NCBI RefSeq assembly: GCF_002338065.1 | Contig: NZ_DDHJ01000005.1 | Coordinates: 70,647 to 134,646, forward strand | DNA: 64,000 nucleotides | Source: Pseudomonas sp. UBA1879 | GTDB lineage: Bacteria > Pseudomonadota > Gammaproteobacteria > Pseudomonadales > Pseudomonadaceae | Direction: 5' to 3' | In this document: positions 8,071 through 16,613 of the stretch, one piece after another | Layout: each line of letters begins with the position of its first letter | Numbering within the stretch: position 1 is the first letter of the stretch | Notes under the pieces: generated by a model | Seen by the model: only the letters and a program-made list of their open reading frames with translations | The model's database searches: none | What the model was told of the DNA's origin: nothing | Translations under genes and position numbers: made by a program

Positions 8071-8565
8071 ATGAACATTGAACAACTGATAGCTCGGCTG
8101 GACGCCCTGGAAAGCCGCGCGGCGATCGACGCCCTGATTGCCTCTTACGCTCACGCTTTCGATCGCATGGACCGGGTGCTGTTGCAACGCATTTGGCACG
8201 CCGATTCGACCCTCGATTTGCCCGGTTTCGGGAATGCCTCGAACCGCGATGAGATCTTGCTGATGGCTGAAAACAGCTGGCGGCAGATGCCTCACATGCA
8301 CCACTGGATGACCAACCCGTTGATCCAGATCGACGGCGACAGCGCCGCCGGTTCCGTGGCCGCAGACTGCGTGTTCTACGACATCGAGAAAGGCCCGGTG
8401 CAAGTCAGTGGTCTTTACCACGACACGTTTGAACGACGGTCAGGGCTGTGGGCCTTCACGTCGAGGCATTTCGAGCTCCACTACCTGACTCCCTTGAAAG
8501 ATTGGGTGCCCATTGCGGGCAACGAGCGCTTCGGGCAGCCCGATCCTGCTTCCGAGCAAGGTTGA
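8071..8565 (+). CDS. NTF2/SnoaL-like protein
   Basis: A 164-residue single-domain protein with the start pattern IEQLIARLDALESRAAIDALIASYAHAFDR and the later HHWMTNPLIQIDGDSAAGS, typical of SnoaL-like cone-shaped folds used by polyketide cyclases, dehydratases and small-molecule-binding proteins. There is no signal peptide. The start at 8071 has AGGA upstream. It follows the SDR gene in the same direction, probably in one transcript, and such SDR plus SnoaL pairs often handle the same small molecule. Catalytic function cannot be assigned from sequence. Confidence 0.8.
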   Translation: MNIEQLIARLDALESRAAIDALIASYAHAFDRMDRVLLQRIWHADSTLDLPGFGNASNRDEILLMAENSWRQMPHMHHWMTNPLIQIDGDSAAGSVAADCVFYDIEKGPVQVSGLYHDTFERRSGLWAFTSRHFELHYLTPLKDWVPIAGNERFGQPDPASEQG

Positions 8566-8721
8566 TCGGCCGTTCTTGTATCGATGGCCCGCCCCCTGAG
8601 TCCTGTTGATGAAGGGGGAGGCTCCGAAATCGCTCCGCATGTACCGCGTAAGCAAGCGATGCAGTGGAATCGTTTGAACGCAAGAGGGGCGAGGGGTTAA
8701 GTCGTCGAGGTCGACTGGTCT

Positions 8722-9459
8722 TCAGTCTTGGCTAATCCATTTCTCAAAACCATCCAGCAGAATCGCTACACCCGTTTCATAGGTGGTGGGGCTGTTGAGT
8801 GATGCAAAGGGCGCTGCCAGGAACGTCGCACCGGGGTAGCTATCGTTTGCGAATCGGGCGAGGTGTGCGCTGATGAAATCTCCATGAGTGGCGGGAGACT
8901 GCCGATTCTCTTTTTCGGCCGCCATGACGGTCACGAACAGCAGCAGCAAATGGTAAATCATCGCACCCATGGCGCCGTTGACACCCATGTTCATGAGAAT
9001 ACGGCCCATGTGGTCGAAGTACGCCAACCCGTAATCAGTCTCCCCGGGTTGGACCCGCTGAAACAGTCGAAACTTGTTCTCCGTCAAAATGTACGTTGCC
9101 AGCCCCGGCCAGCGCTCCATTGTCTCGAGCGACGAGAGCGCGAACTGCTCCAGATCATGCCGCCACTCGCCGGTGGGCGCGGGAAGACGATCGAAGCGTT
9201 CCTTGAAGGCCGCGTTGATCACGGTGCTGATCAGATCGTCGCGACTGCTCATATGGTAGTGCACCATTCCAGCGGCCACCCCGAGTTCCTTACCAATCCG
9301 GACCATGCTCACTTCGCCCAAGGATTCGCTGCGCGCGATCCGGATGGCGCACTCGATCATTGCCCCTCGCGACACATCCGGACCGCTCTTGGGACGACGG
9401 CCGACCTTCTTCGCCGGCGTGGCCGTGGAGTGAGCTGCAGCTTTGGTCTTCTCTGACAT
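8722..9459 (-). CDS. TetR-family regulator of the aromatic-acid cluster
   Basis: A 245-residue protein with a basic N-terminal tail (AKKVGRRPKSG) and a TetR helix-turn-helix at about 28-75 (SMVRIGKELGVAAGMVHYHM, SRDDL). The long C-terminal ligand domain has several aromatic residues. It is divergent from the catabolic operon starting at 9778, across a 318-bp gap that holds a TTGACA-type promoter overlapping a TGACA-CCC-TGTCA palindrome. Repression of that operon until an aromatic or aryl-CoA inducer arrives is the likely role. A ribosome site AGGAAG precedes ATG 9459. Confidence 0.88.
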   Translation of the reverse strand: MSEKTKAAAHSTATPAKKVGRRPKSGPDVSRGAMIECAIRIARSESLGEVSMVRIGKELGVAAGMVHYHMSSRDDLISTVINAAFKERFDRLPAPTGEWRHDLEQFALSSLETMERWPGLATYILTENKFRLFQRVQPGETDYGLAYFDHMGRILMNMGVNGAMGAMIYHLLLLFVTVMAAEKENRQSPATHGDFISAHLARFANDSYPGATFLAAPFASLNSPTTYETGVAILLDGFEKWISQD

Positions 9460-9581
9460 CCAGCATTCTTCCTAAGCAAAATTGATACGGCCTCAGATTA
9501 TCACTTGCGTTCCGGTTTTCTAAAGCACAATCGCGCCCTGGCCGTCTGCATTACCCGTCCGTCGCCTCCACCAGCTACGCG

Positions 9582-9608
9582 CCCGGACGCAGAGCCTTGG
9601 CGTCCGGG
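9582..9608. other. Strong 9-bp stem-loop in the TetR/catabolic intergenic region
   Basis: CCCGGACGC (9582-9590) pairs perfectly with GCGTCCGGG (9600-9608) around a nine-base loop, followed by TTTCG. It has the form of a weak intrinsic terminator but does not follow a gene end. It could be a leftover terminator or a regulatory hairpin. Confidence 0.4.
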
Positions 9609-9671
9609 TTTCGATGGCCTGTCTGCCTTAGGGCGGTCGACGCTTCGCAGAATTATTTTTCCTGTCGATAA

Positions 9672-9701
9672 TTGACACCCTGTCAGATACCGTTCTATCT
9701 T
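9672..9701 (+). promoter_or_regulatory. Candidate promoter and overlapping operator of the catabolic operon
   Basis: TTGACA at 9672-9677 is a consensus -35 box, with TATCTT at 9696-9701 as a weak -10 after 18 bases. The -35 box overlaps the perfect inverted repeat TGACA-CCC-TGTCA (9673-9685), so a repressor bound there would block polymerase. The TetR protein encoded at 8722 is the obvious candidate. Confidence 0.5.
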
Positions 9702-9777
9702 CTGCTCAACGCTTAATTGAGCCTGTCTCAAAAAGGCGATTTCAACAACCTTTCGAGGTTTGGTAGGAGGGCCCACA

Positions 9778-11028
9778 GTGGCTGATTCCAATAACAAGAA
9801 AGTGGCCGTGACGGCGGGTTTGCGTGGCGCGTCCTGGCAGCCGGAGCGCATGACCGCACCGTTCAGTTCGACCCCCGTCCCCCTCACCACGCAAGATGGT
9901 CAAGGTGCACTGGGCGTGCTGTTCGCTCGAGGGGGAGAGCGCAACGTCCTGTTCATCATGCACCCTCGTGAATTGGTGGTGACCCATTACCTGGTACCGG
10001 AGGCACTGGACGCGGGCTGGGCGTGCTGGGTGCAAGGCGCGCGCTCGATCGGCAATGACCTGCGTCTGGAGCATGAATTCGCGCTGTATGACGTCGCTGC
10101 CGGCATGCGTTATCTGCGCGCAGCAGGTTTTCAAACCATCGTGCAACTCGGCAATTCCGGCGGCGCTGGCCTGTTCGCTTACTACAACCAGCAGTCGCTA
10201 CGGGCGGCGGAAAAACGCGTCGTCAAAACCCCGGCCGGTCGCCCGACGAAATTCGACACCGCCGACTTCCCGGTGGCCGATGGCATCGCGCTGGTGTCGC
10301 CGCATCCCGGCCAGGGCATCCTCCTGATGAACGCGCTGGATCCCTCCGTCACGGATGAGCTCGATCCGTTTTCCACCGACCCGGCCCTGGACCCGTTCAG
10401 CGAAGCCAACGGTTTCCGTATGCCCCCTGATTCCGCCCGCTACAGTTCGGATTTCATTGAGCGTTACCGTGCCGCGCAACGCCAGCGTGTTGCCCGTATC
10501 GACGCCCATGCCCGTGATCTGGTGGAGCGTCGGCAAGCGGCACGTCTTCGCTTGAAAACCAGTGGCGCCAATGCCGACAGGGCAATGGCCGGGCACGGGG
10601 CGATTTTTCAGGTCTGGCGTACCGATGCTGACCTGCGCTGCTGGGACACTTCCCTCGATCCGTCCGACCGTTTCGTCGGTTCGTTGTGGGGCGCCGACCC
10701 CTTTGTGTCGAACCTGGGCAGCGTGGGCTTTGGCCGCACCGTCACCCCGGAATCGTGGCTGTCGACCTGGTCGGGACTGTCATCGAACGCATCCTTGAGC
10801 AACTGCGCAGATGCCATCGAGCAGCCCACGCTGCTGATCGAATACAGCGGCGACAACGCCGTGTTTCCCCAGGACGTGGACGCCATTTTCGAGGCGATAC
10901 CGGCTTCGCGCAAAGAACGACACCGCGTGCGCGGCAACCATCACGGCCAGGCATTGGGGGCGGGTGAGACCTCCGGCCAGATCCTCGCTGGTCAGCATTT
11001 GAGACGTTGGCTTCAAGAAAACTTCTGA
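9778..11028 (+). CDS. Alpha/beta-hydrolase of the aromatic-acid cluster
   Basis: A 416-residue cytoplasmic protein. A GxSxG-type nucleophile elbow, QLGNSGGAG, puts Ser127 in the catalytic position; a late GNHHGQ motif supplies a candidate catalytic His, with an acid around LLIEYSGDNAVF. The GTG at 9778 is preferred to an earlier TTG because AGGAGG lies seven bases before it. It is the first gene of the operon and ends 29 bp before the ligase. It may release an aromatic acid from an ester or amide, or hydrolyse a ring-cleavage product; the sequence does not decide. It is longer than common 270-300-residue hydrolases because of an inserted lid region around residues 150-260. Confidence 0.78.
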   Translation: MADSNNKKVAVTAGLRGASWQPERMTAPFSSTPVPLTTQDGQGALGVLFARGGERNVLFIMHPRELVVTHYLVPEALDAGWACWVQGARSIGNDLRLEHEFALYDVAAGMRYLRAAGFQTIVQLGNSGGAGLFAYYNQQSLRAAEKRVVKTPAGRPTKFDTADFPVADGIALVSPHPGQGILLMNALDPSVTDELDPFSTDPALDPFSEANGFRMPPDSARYSSDFIERYRAAQRQRVARIDAHARDLVERRQAARLRLKTSGANADRAMAGHGAIFQVWRTDADLRCWDTSLDPSDRFVGSLWGADPFVSNLGSVGFGRTVTPESWLSTWSGLSSNASLSNCADAIEQPTLLIEYSGDNAVFPQDVDAIFEAIPASRKERHRVRGNHHGQALGAGETSGQILAGQHLRRWLQENF

Positions 11029-11057
11029 TAAGACAAATAAGACAAAGGCGTTCGCTC

Positions 11058-12779
11058 ATGACTATTACAAAATATGAAACCGCTGCTGCAAACGCTCCAC
11101 GCTTGAACCGGGTCGCCAACCCGATCGCCGGTGTCGTCTACCCGCGCCAGACCGACCTTGACCGCTATGTTGCAGGTGGCGCACTGCGTCACGAAACCCT
11201 GGTCGACGGGCTCAAGGACGTGGTTCGACACCACCCGGATAACGTGGCCTTATTGGGTCCGAAGTTGCGCATCACCTACCGCGAGCTGGATGCCTTGTCC
11301 ACCCGGCTGGCCGGTGCGTTCATTCAGCAGGGGCTCAAGCCGCTGGACCGCGTCATCTATCAACTGCGCGACAGCGAGCAATTGGTCATTTCGTTCTTCG
11401 CCTGCCTCAAGGCCGGGCTTATCCCGATCTGCACCATGGCCGCCCACCGCGAGCGTGAAATCGGCTACTTGGCCAACCACGGCGAAGCGAAGCTGCACAT
11501 CGTGCAGGGGGATGAGGTCGAGAAGTTCGACAGCGTGGCCTTCGCACGCAAAATGCAGGAGGCGGCGCCCTCGCTGAAACTCATCATGCAAGTGCGTGGC
11601 GAGCCGCAGGAGGGGGTGCTGTTCCAGGATGCGCTGATCGCCGGCATTGACCTGGCTGAAGCTGAGGCGCTGGTCGCTCAAGTTCATCTGGACCCGTTCC
11701 AGGTAGCAGTCTTTCAACTGTCCGGTGGCACCACGGGCGTGCCGAAAATCATCCCTCGCTTCCACAACGAATACCTTTACAACATGCGCTCCGTGGCCAA
11801 GTGGCTGGGTTTCCGTCCGGACGACACGCTGTTCATGCCGCAACCGATGGTCCACAACCTCAACATGGGGTGCTGCTTCGGGCCGTTCCTGATGACCGGC
11901 GGGACGGTGACGATCACTCCGGACCTGCAACCGGAAACACTGATTTCGCTGATCGCCACTACCCAGCCGACCTGGCTGATGCTGGGCGGGCCGATTATCG
12001 CGCGCCTGGAGTCGGCCATTCAGGAAGGCCGCGTGGACCTGTCCAACGCCCGTGGCGTGATCGTGGCCAACAGCGCCGCCAAGCTGCAGAAGTTGCTGGG
12101 CGTGCGCACCCACAACATCTTTGGCATCACCGAAGGCGTGATCGCGCTCACTCACCGCGACGACCCGGTGGAAGCCCATGACACCACCAACGGCCGTCCC
12201 GTCTCCGAGTTCGACGAGATTCGCATCGTCGTGCCCGGCACCGAAGAGGATGTGCAACCCGGGGAAATCGGCGAACCGGTGTTCAAAGGCCCGTACACCA
12301 TTCACGGCTACTACAACGCCGAAGAGCGTAACCGCGAAACGTTTACCCGCGACGGCTACTACCGCTCGGGCGACCTGATGTTCACCAAGCTCATCGACGG
12401 CAAGACCTACTACGTGTTCTGCGGTCGCCTGAAGGATCTGGTCAGCCGCGGCGGCGAAAAGATCAACTGCGAAGAAGTGGAAATGGCGGTGTCCGGGCAC
12501 CCGGCTGTCGCAGCGGTGGCGGCGGTCGGTTATCCAGACCCAGTGTTCGACGAACGTCTGTGCGTGACCCTGGTGCTGCGAGACGGCTTCGCCGCGCCAA
12601 GCGTGGCCGAATTGGGTGAGTTTCTGCAGGACTACGGCCTGGCCAAATTCAAATGGCCGGAGCGCATCGAAGTGCTGGCCTCGTTTCCGCTGACCGCTTC
12701 CGGAAAACTCAGTAAAGAAGGCCTGCGCGACATCGTGAAAAACAACGTCGAACGCGAGCGTGCCCAGCTCGCCAGTTGA
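11058..12779 (+). CDS. Aryl-acid AMP/CoA ligase, EntE/DhbE-like
   Basis: A 573-residue adenylate-forming enzyme. The ATP loop reads QLSGGTTGVPKIIPRFHNEY, close to the version seen in 2,3-dihydroxybenzoate-AMP ligases, and an MVHNLN segment supplies the His-Asn pair that in DhbE contacts the aromatic acid. Further motifs are GYYRSGDL, the hinge GRLKDLVSRGGEKIN and a final TASGKLSKEGLRD lysine. It should activate an ortho-substituted benzoate, such as salicylate or anthranilate, and load it on CoA for the FAD hydroxylase two genes downstream. No carrier protein lies nearby, which argues for catabolism rather than siderophore synthesis. Start ATG 11058. Confidence 0.85.
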   Translation: MTITKYETAAANAPRLNRVANPIAGVVYPRQTDLDRYVAGGALRHETLVDGLKDVVRHHPDNVALLGPKLRITYRELDALSTRLAGAFIQQGLKPLDRVIYQLRDSEQLVISFFACLKAGLIPICTMAAHREREIGYLANHGEAKLHIVQGDEVEKFDSVAFARKMQEAAPSLKLIMQVRGEPQEGVLFQDALIAGIDLAEAEALVAQVHLDPFQVAVFQLSGGTTGVPKIIPRFHNEYLYNMRSVAKWLGFRPDDTLFMPQPMVHNLNMGCCFGPFLMTGGTVTITPDLQPETLISLIATTQPTWLMLGGPIIARLESAIQEGRVDLSNARGVIVANSAAKLQKLLGVRTHNIFGITEGVIALTHRDDPVEAHDTTNGRPVSEFDEIRIVVPGTEEDVQPGEIGEPVFKGPYTIHGYYNAEERNRETFTRDGYYRSGDLMFTKLIDGKTYYVFCGRLKDLVSRGGEKINCEEVEMAVSGHPAVAAVAAVGYPDPVFDERLCVTLVLRDGFAAPSVAELGEFLQDYGLAKFKWPERIEVLASFPLTASGKLSKEGLRDIVKNNVERERAQLAS

Positions 12780-12872
12780 GTCTCGCCGTTCGAACTCAGC
12801 CGATCCAAAGGGGCTGCACGCCAGCCCCGTCGCAACAGGCGTCGCCTGACGCCGTTCACAGGAGTTGTTCCC

Positions 12873-13721
12873 ATGACTGTTAAACAGCCCGTTCTCAAAG
12901 GCGTTCATCACAGCGCCAGGCCCACCTGGAAGCTGCGGGAAACCGTGGAGTTTTATCGGGACAAGCTCGGCCTGCCATTGGTGCATGCCATCTCGGCACG
13001 TGCCTGGGGGCCCTCCAACCACCCCGATTTCCTGCACTTCTTTTTCGACAGCGGCAACCACAGCACCATCGCGTTTTTCTATTACATCAACACCGAGCAG
13101 CCAGACTTCACCCTGCCGGTGGCCGACTACCGCTACGAGGCGACCCACACCGCGTGGCGCGTCGACAGCCGCGAAGAATTGCTGGAATGGCGCGACCGCC
13201 TGGAAGCGCAACAGATCCCGTTGATTTTCCAGATCCGTCACGAGTTGATCGAGTCGATCTACTTCAACGACCCGAACGGCTACTACATGGAGATCACCAT
13301 TCAAGAGCGTCCGATGAACGCCCTCGACGGTGAAGATGCCACCCGCACGCTGGAAGCGGCGATGGCCCAGGAGGACGCCCATCTTGCCGGTACAGCGCCG
13401 TTCGTGGGCATCGATCAGGTGTGGCTGGACAAGGCCAGCGGTATCGCGCCGGACAGCACCGATGAAGTCGTGCTGTTTGTCCTCGATGCGCCCGAATTTC
13501 AGCCGTTGGTGGACGCCGCCCAGCAGAACCCGGAATACGGCGTCGAGCACCTGAGCAACGGCTACTGGAAAATCACGGCGAAAGAGGCGCTGGTGTTCGA
13601 GCGTAAAAAGCTGGGCTTCGTTCCCGCCCTGTGGAACGCCGCGTTGACCGGTGGGTTCGTGGGCCAGGTCACTGAATTCGATCGCTATCGGCTGCAGATC
13701 AGCCGGGGAGCGCAGTCATGA
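12873..13721 (+). CDS. VOC-superfamily protein, possible ring-cleavage dioxygenase
   Basis: A 282-residue protein. The first 145 residues form a vicinal-oxygen-chelate domain with the expected metal ligands: His12 or 13 (GVHHSA), His92 (ATHTAW) and Glu140 (GYYMEIT). Two His and one carboxylate fit an Fe(II) extradiol dioxygenase or a glyoxalase-like isomerase. The last 130 residues are an extra region I do not recognise. It overlaps the FAD hydroxylase gene by four bases (ATGA), implying coupled translation and a shared pathway. Ring opening of the hydroxylated product is my inference. AGGAG lies upstream of the ATG. Confidence 0.8.
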   Translation: MTVKQPVLKGVHHSARPTWKLRETVEFYRDKLGLPLVHAISARAWGPSNHPDFLHFFFDSGNHSTIAFFYYINTEQPDFTLPVADYRYEATHTAWRVDSREELLEWRDRLEAQQIPLIFQIRHELIESIYFNDPNGYYMEITIQERPMNALDGEDATRTLEAAMAQEDAHLAGTAPFVGIDQVWLDKASGIAPDSTDEVVLFVLDAPEFQPLVDAAQQNPEYGVEHLSNGYWKITAKEALVFERKKLGFVPALWNAALTGGFVGQVTEFDRYRLQISRGAQS

Positions 13722-14878
13722 AAGTGGCGATCGTCGGCGGCGGTCCGTCCGGTCTGTACCTGGCGCTGCTGCTCAAGCGTGGCGAGCCGGAATGGACCGT
13801 TGAAATCATCGAGCAGAATGCTGCTGACGCCACGTTCGGTTTTGGCGTCGTCATGGCCGACACCGGTTTGCAACAGCTACGCGAAGCGGATGCCGGCTCG
13901 TACGAGGCACTGTCCAAAGCGACCTGTCAGCACCAGCGTCAGGTCATCGTTCAGGACGAAACCGCCATCGGTTTCCGCCTGCCGGTGAAAGGCGGGGCCA
14001 TCCCCCGCTTGACGCTGCTGCAGATTCTGGAACGGCATGCGGAAGCCGCGGGTGTGGTGATCCATTACCGCGAGCGCATCGAAAGTAGCGCTGACCTGGC
14101 ACGTTTCGGCTTGCAGGATGCGGACGTCGTGGTCGGCGCCGACGGCATCAATTCGGTCATCCGCCGCGAATTCGAGCAGGGGTTCGGCACCACCTCCAGC
14201 ACTTTGGGCAATCACTTCGCCTGGTATGGCACGCCGAAAGTCTTCGAGGCCTCGGCGCTGGTGTTTCGCAAGTACCAGGGCGGGCATTTCGTTGCCCACT
14301 ATTACGCCTACAGCGATGAGATGAGCACTTTTGTCGCCGAGTGCGATGACGCGACCTGGCAACGCCTGAACCTCGGCGCCTTGTCCGAAGAGCAACGCCA
14401 GGCCTTGATGGAGCAGATCTTCGCGCCTGAACTTGAAGGCGCACCGCTGATCAGCGGCAACGCGCGGGTGGTCTGGCGTCAGTTCCCGGTGATCCGTAAT
14501 GCCCGGTGGACGTCTGGTCGCCATGTGCTGGTGGGCGACGCCCTGGCCAGTGCGCACTTTTCCATCGGGTCGGGTACGCGCATCGCGATGAACGATGCCA
14601 TCGCGCTGGCCAATGCCTTGCGCGCTCACAGGGACGATGCGTTGGCCGGTCTCAAGGCCTATGAAAACAGCCACCGACCGAGCAAGCAGAAACTGATCGG
14701 CGCCTCCGAGCGTTCTTATCTCTGGTACGAACGAATGGGCGAGTGGATGGACACGTACACGCCCGAGGAATTCGTCTATCAGTTCATGACCCGTACCGGA
14801 CGTGTCAACGATGAACGTCTGCGCGAGCAATACCCTGAGCTGATGGCCCGCCTCGGGCGCGCGGGAAGTGCGGCATGA
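13718..14878 (+). CDS. FAD-dependent aromatic hydroxylase, salicylyl-CoA 5-hydroxylase-like
   Basis: A 386-residue group A flavoprotein monooxygenase. The FAD motif GGGPSG is at residues 7-12, the DG motif is VVVGADGINS, and the second FAD motif is HVLVGDALASAH. The segments ATFGFGVVMAD, FAWYGTPKVF and RTGRVN match the subgroup that hydroxylates or epoxidises aryl-CoA thioesters (salicylyl-CoA 5-hydroxylase, the monooxygenase half of 2-aminobenzoyl-CoA monooxygenase/reductase). It uses NAD(P)H and O2. The fused reductase domain of the anthraniloyl-CoA enzyme is absent, so a simple hydroxylation is likelier. It overlaps its neighbours on both sides by four bases. Confidence 0.88.
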   Translation: MKVAIVGGGPSGLYLALLLKRGEPEWTVEIIEQNAADATFGFGVVMADTGLQQLREADAGSYEALSKATCQHQRQVIVQDETAIGFRLPVKGGAIPRLTLLQILERHAEAAGVVIHYRERIESSADLARFGLQDADVVVGADGINSVIRREFEQGFGTTSSTLGNHFAWYGTPKVFEASALVFRKYQGGHFVAHYYAYSDEMSTFVAECDDATWQRLNLGALSEEQRQALMEQIFAPELEGAPLISGNARVVWRQFPVIRNARWTSGRHVLVGDALASAHFSIGSGTRIAMNDAIALANALRAHRDDALAGLKAYENSHRPSKQKLIGASERSYLWYERMGEWMDTYTPEEFVYQFMTRTGRVNDERLREQYPELMARLGRAGSAA

Positions 14879-15327
14879 GCGGCGGTATCGAATACGTCAT
14901 CGCCGAGCGGCCCTTCACGGTCCGGCGCACCGTGCGCTGGGTCGACTGTGATCCGGCCGGTGTCGCGTTTACCGGTCACTTCACGGATTACCTGATCGGC
15001 GCGGTCATGCACTTCTATGGCCATATCGGTTGGGGGCCGGAAGCCATAACCGGCAACGGCGGGCTCGCCTGCAAACACATGGCGCTGACCTTCCACAAGG
15101 CGCTGCCGCCGGGGTCCGTTGTCGATATTCGCATCGAAGTGGGTGAGGTCCGCGAGCGCACGTTCGATCTGCACGCCACGGCGTTTTTGCCGGAAGGCAC
15201 GATGGCGTTCGAGGGGGTGTTTTCACCGATTTGCGTCACGCCACAGATGACCAGTCTGCCGCTCCCTGACGCGCTGAAAGCGGTGCTCGCCGAACATCGA
15301 CGCACGCCGGGAGAGGGCCATGCGTGA
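14875..15327 (+). CDS. Acyl-CoA thioesterase, 4-hydroxybenzoyl-CoA thioesterase type
   Basis: A 150-residue hot-dog-fold protein. The segment RWVDCDPAGVAFTGHFTDYL carries the Asp (Asp26) and DPAG signature of the 4-hydroxybenzoyl-CoA thioesterase from Pseudomonas CBS3. It should release the free aromatic acid, for example a gentisate-like product, from CoA after hydroxylation. It overlaps both the hydroxylase (four bases) and the thiolase (eight bases), the tightest packing in the operon. Length is normal for the family. Confidence 0.85.
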   Translation: MSGGIEYVIAERPFTVRRTVRWVDCDPAGVAFTGHFTDYLIGAVMHFYGHIGWGPEAITGNGGLACKHMALTFHKALPPGSVVDIRIEVGEVRERTFDLHATAFLPEGTMAFEGVFSPICVTPQMTSLPLPDALKAVLAEHRRTPGEGHA

Positions 15328-16504
15328 AGCCCTGATCGTTTCAACCGCGCGCTCGCCGATCGGCAAGGCCATGCGCGGCTCGCTCAATCACATCAAATCA
15401 CCGACGCTGATGGCCCATGCGCTGCGGCATGCCGTGGAGCGTGCGGGTGTCGATCCTGCGCTGCTCGATGACGTGATAATCGGTACGGTGCTGGCTGCGG
15501 GTACGGCCGGCTCGAACCTGGCGCGCAACGCGGTGTTCGCGGCGGGGCTGCCCGTGTCGGTGAGCGGGATGACCCTCGACCGTCAGTGCTCCTCCGGCCT
15601 GATGGCCATCGCCACGGCGGCCAAGCAGATCCTGCATGACGGCATGGACGTGGTGGCGGCAGGGGGCCAGGAGAACATCTCCGCCGTTCAGGACACCTAT
15701 TTTCAGTGGGTCGCTCGTGAGGCGGACAGCAATGTGCAGCAGGCCGTCCCCCATGCCTACATGCCGATGTTGCAGACCGCCGAAAACGTGGCCCGCAAAT
15801 ACGGGATTTCCCGTGAAGCGCAAGACGCGTTTGCTCTGAGTTCGCAGCAGCGGACTGCTCGCGCGCAGGCAAACGGTCTGCTGTTGGACGAAATCGTGCC
15901 GATCACCGCCGAGCGCCGCATCGTCGACAAGCAATCCGGTGCGGTGCGTTACGAATCGGTGCAGCTGGAACGCGATGAGGGCAACCGCGCCGACACCACG
16001 CTCGACAGCCTGGCCCGGCTCTCGCCCGTCATCGACGGCGGCAGTGTCACGGCCGGCAACGCCAGCCAACTGTCGGACGGTGCCAGCGCCTGCGTGCTGA
16101 TGGACAGCCGACGCGCGACCCAAGAGGGTGCTACGCCGCTGGGCCTGTATCGCGGCATCGCCGTGGCCGGGCTGGCGCCGGAAGAAATGGGCATCGGGCC
16201 GATCTTCGCGATCCCCAGACTGCTCAAGCAGCACGGGTTGCGCGTCCAGGACATCGATCTGTGGGAGCTCAACGAAGCGTTCGCCTGCCAGGCGCTGTAT
16301 TGCCAACAGCAACTGGGCATCGACCCTGAACGCTGCAACGTCAACGGCGGCGCCATTGCCATCGGGCACCCCTACGGCATGACTGGTGCGCGTCAGGTCG
16401 GGCACGTGTTGCTCGAAGGACGACGTCGCAAAGCGCGTTATGCCGTGGTGTCGATGTGCGTGGGCGGCGGCATGGGGGCGGCGGGGCTGTTCGAGATTCT
16501 CTGA
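15320..16504 (+). CDS. Acetyl-CoA acetyltransferase / beta-ketothiolase
   Basis: A 394-residue thiolase. Acylated Cys90 lies in LDRQCSSGL, His350 in GGAIAIGHPYGMTG, and the base Cys380 in SMCVGGGMG; NEAFA is also present. It cleaves a beta-ketoacyl-CoA with free CoA to give acetyl-CoA and a shortened acyl-CoA, and is the natural last step of a ring-degradation pathway. An upstream beta-ketoacyl-CoA would have to be formed by enzymes encoded elsewhere, since no enoyl-CoA hydratase or hydroxyacyl-CoA dehydrogenase is encoded here. Confidence 0.92.
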   Translation: MREALIVSTARSPIGKAMRGSLNHIKSPTLMAHALRHAVERAGVDPALLDDVIIGTVLAAGTAGSNLARNAVFAAGLPVSVSGMTLDRQCSSGLMAIATAAKQILHDGMDVVAAGGQENISAVQDTYFQWVAREADSNVQQAVPHAYMPMLQTAENVARKYGISREAQDAFALSSQQRTARAQANGLLLDEIVPITAERRIVDKQSGAVRYESVQLERDEGNRADTTLDSLARLSPVIDGGSVTAGNASQLSDGASACVLMDSRRATQEGATPLGLYRGIAVAGLAPEEMGIGPIFAIPRLLKQHGLRVQDIDLWELNEAFACQALYCQQQLGIDPERCNVNGGAIAIGHPYGMTGARQVGHVLLEGRRRKARYAVVSMCVGGGMGAAGLFEIL

Positions 16505-16613
16505 CCTTCAAAGGGTCGCGGGCTTGAACATGGAATATTGCGTGCGTGAACCACACCGTGGACCTGCACGGTGAACCTGACAAAACTCTCTAACAACAAA
16601 GGTGGTAAGCAAC

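Noticed and set aside
11058..12779. EntE-like ligase as part of a siderophore cluster
   Set aside because: No carrier protein, isochorismate synthase or peptide synthetase is nearby; the neighbours are ring-degradation enzymes.
11250..13550. A 766-codon open frame on the minus strand
   Set aside because: It is the antisense shadow of the ligase and VOC genes, caused by high-GC codon bias. Its translation is rich in His, Gln, Arg and Asp without any domain, while the plus-strand genes have complete motifs.
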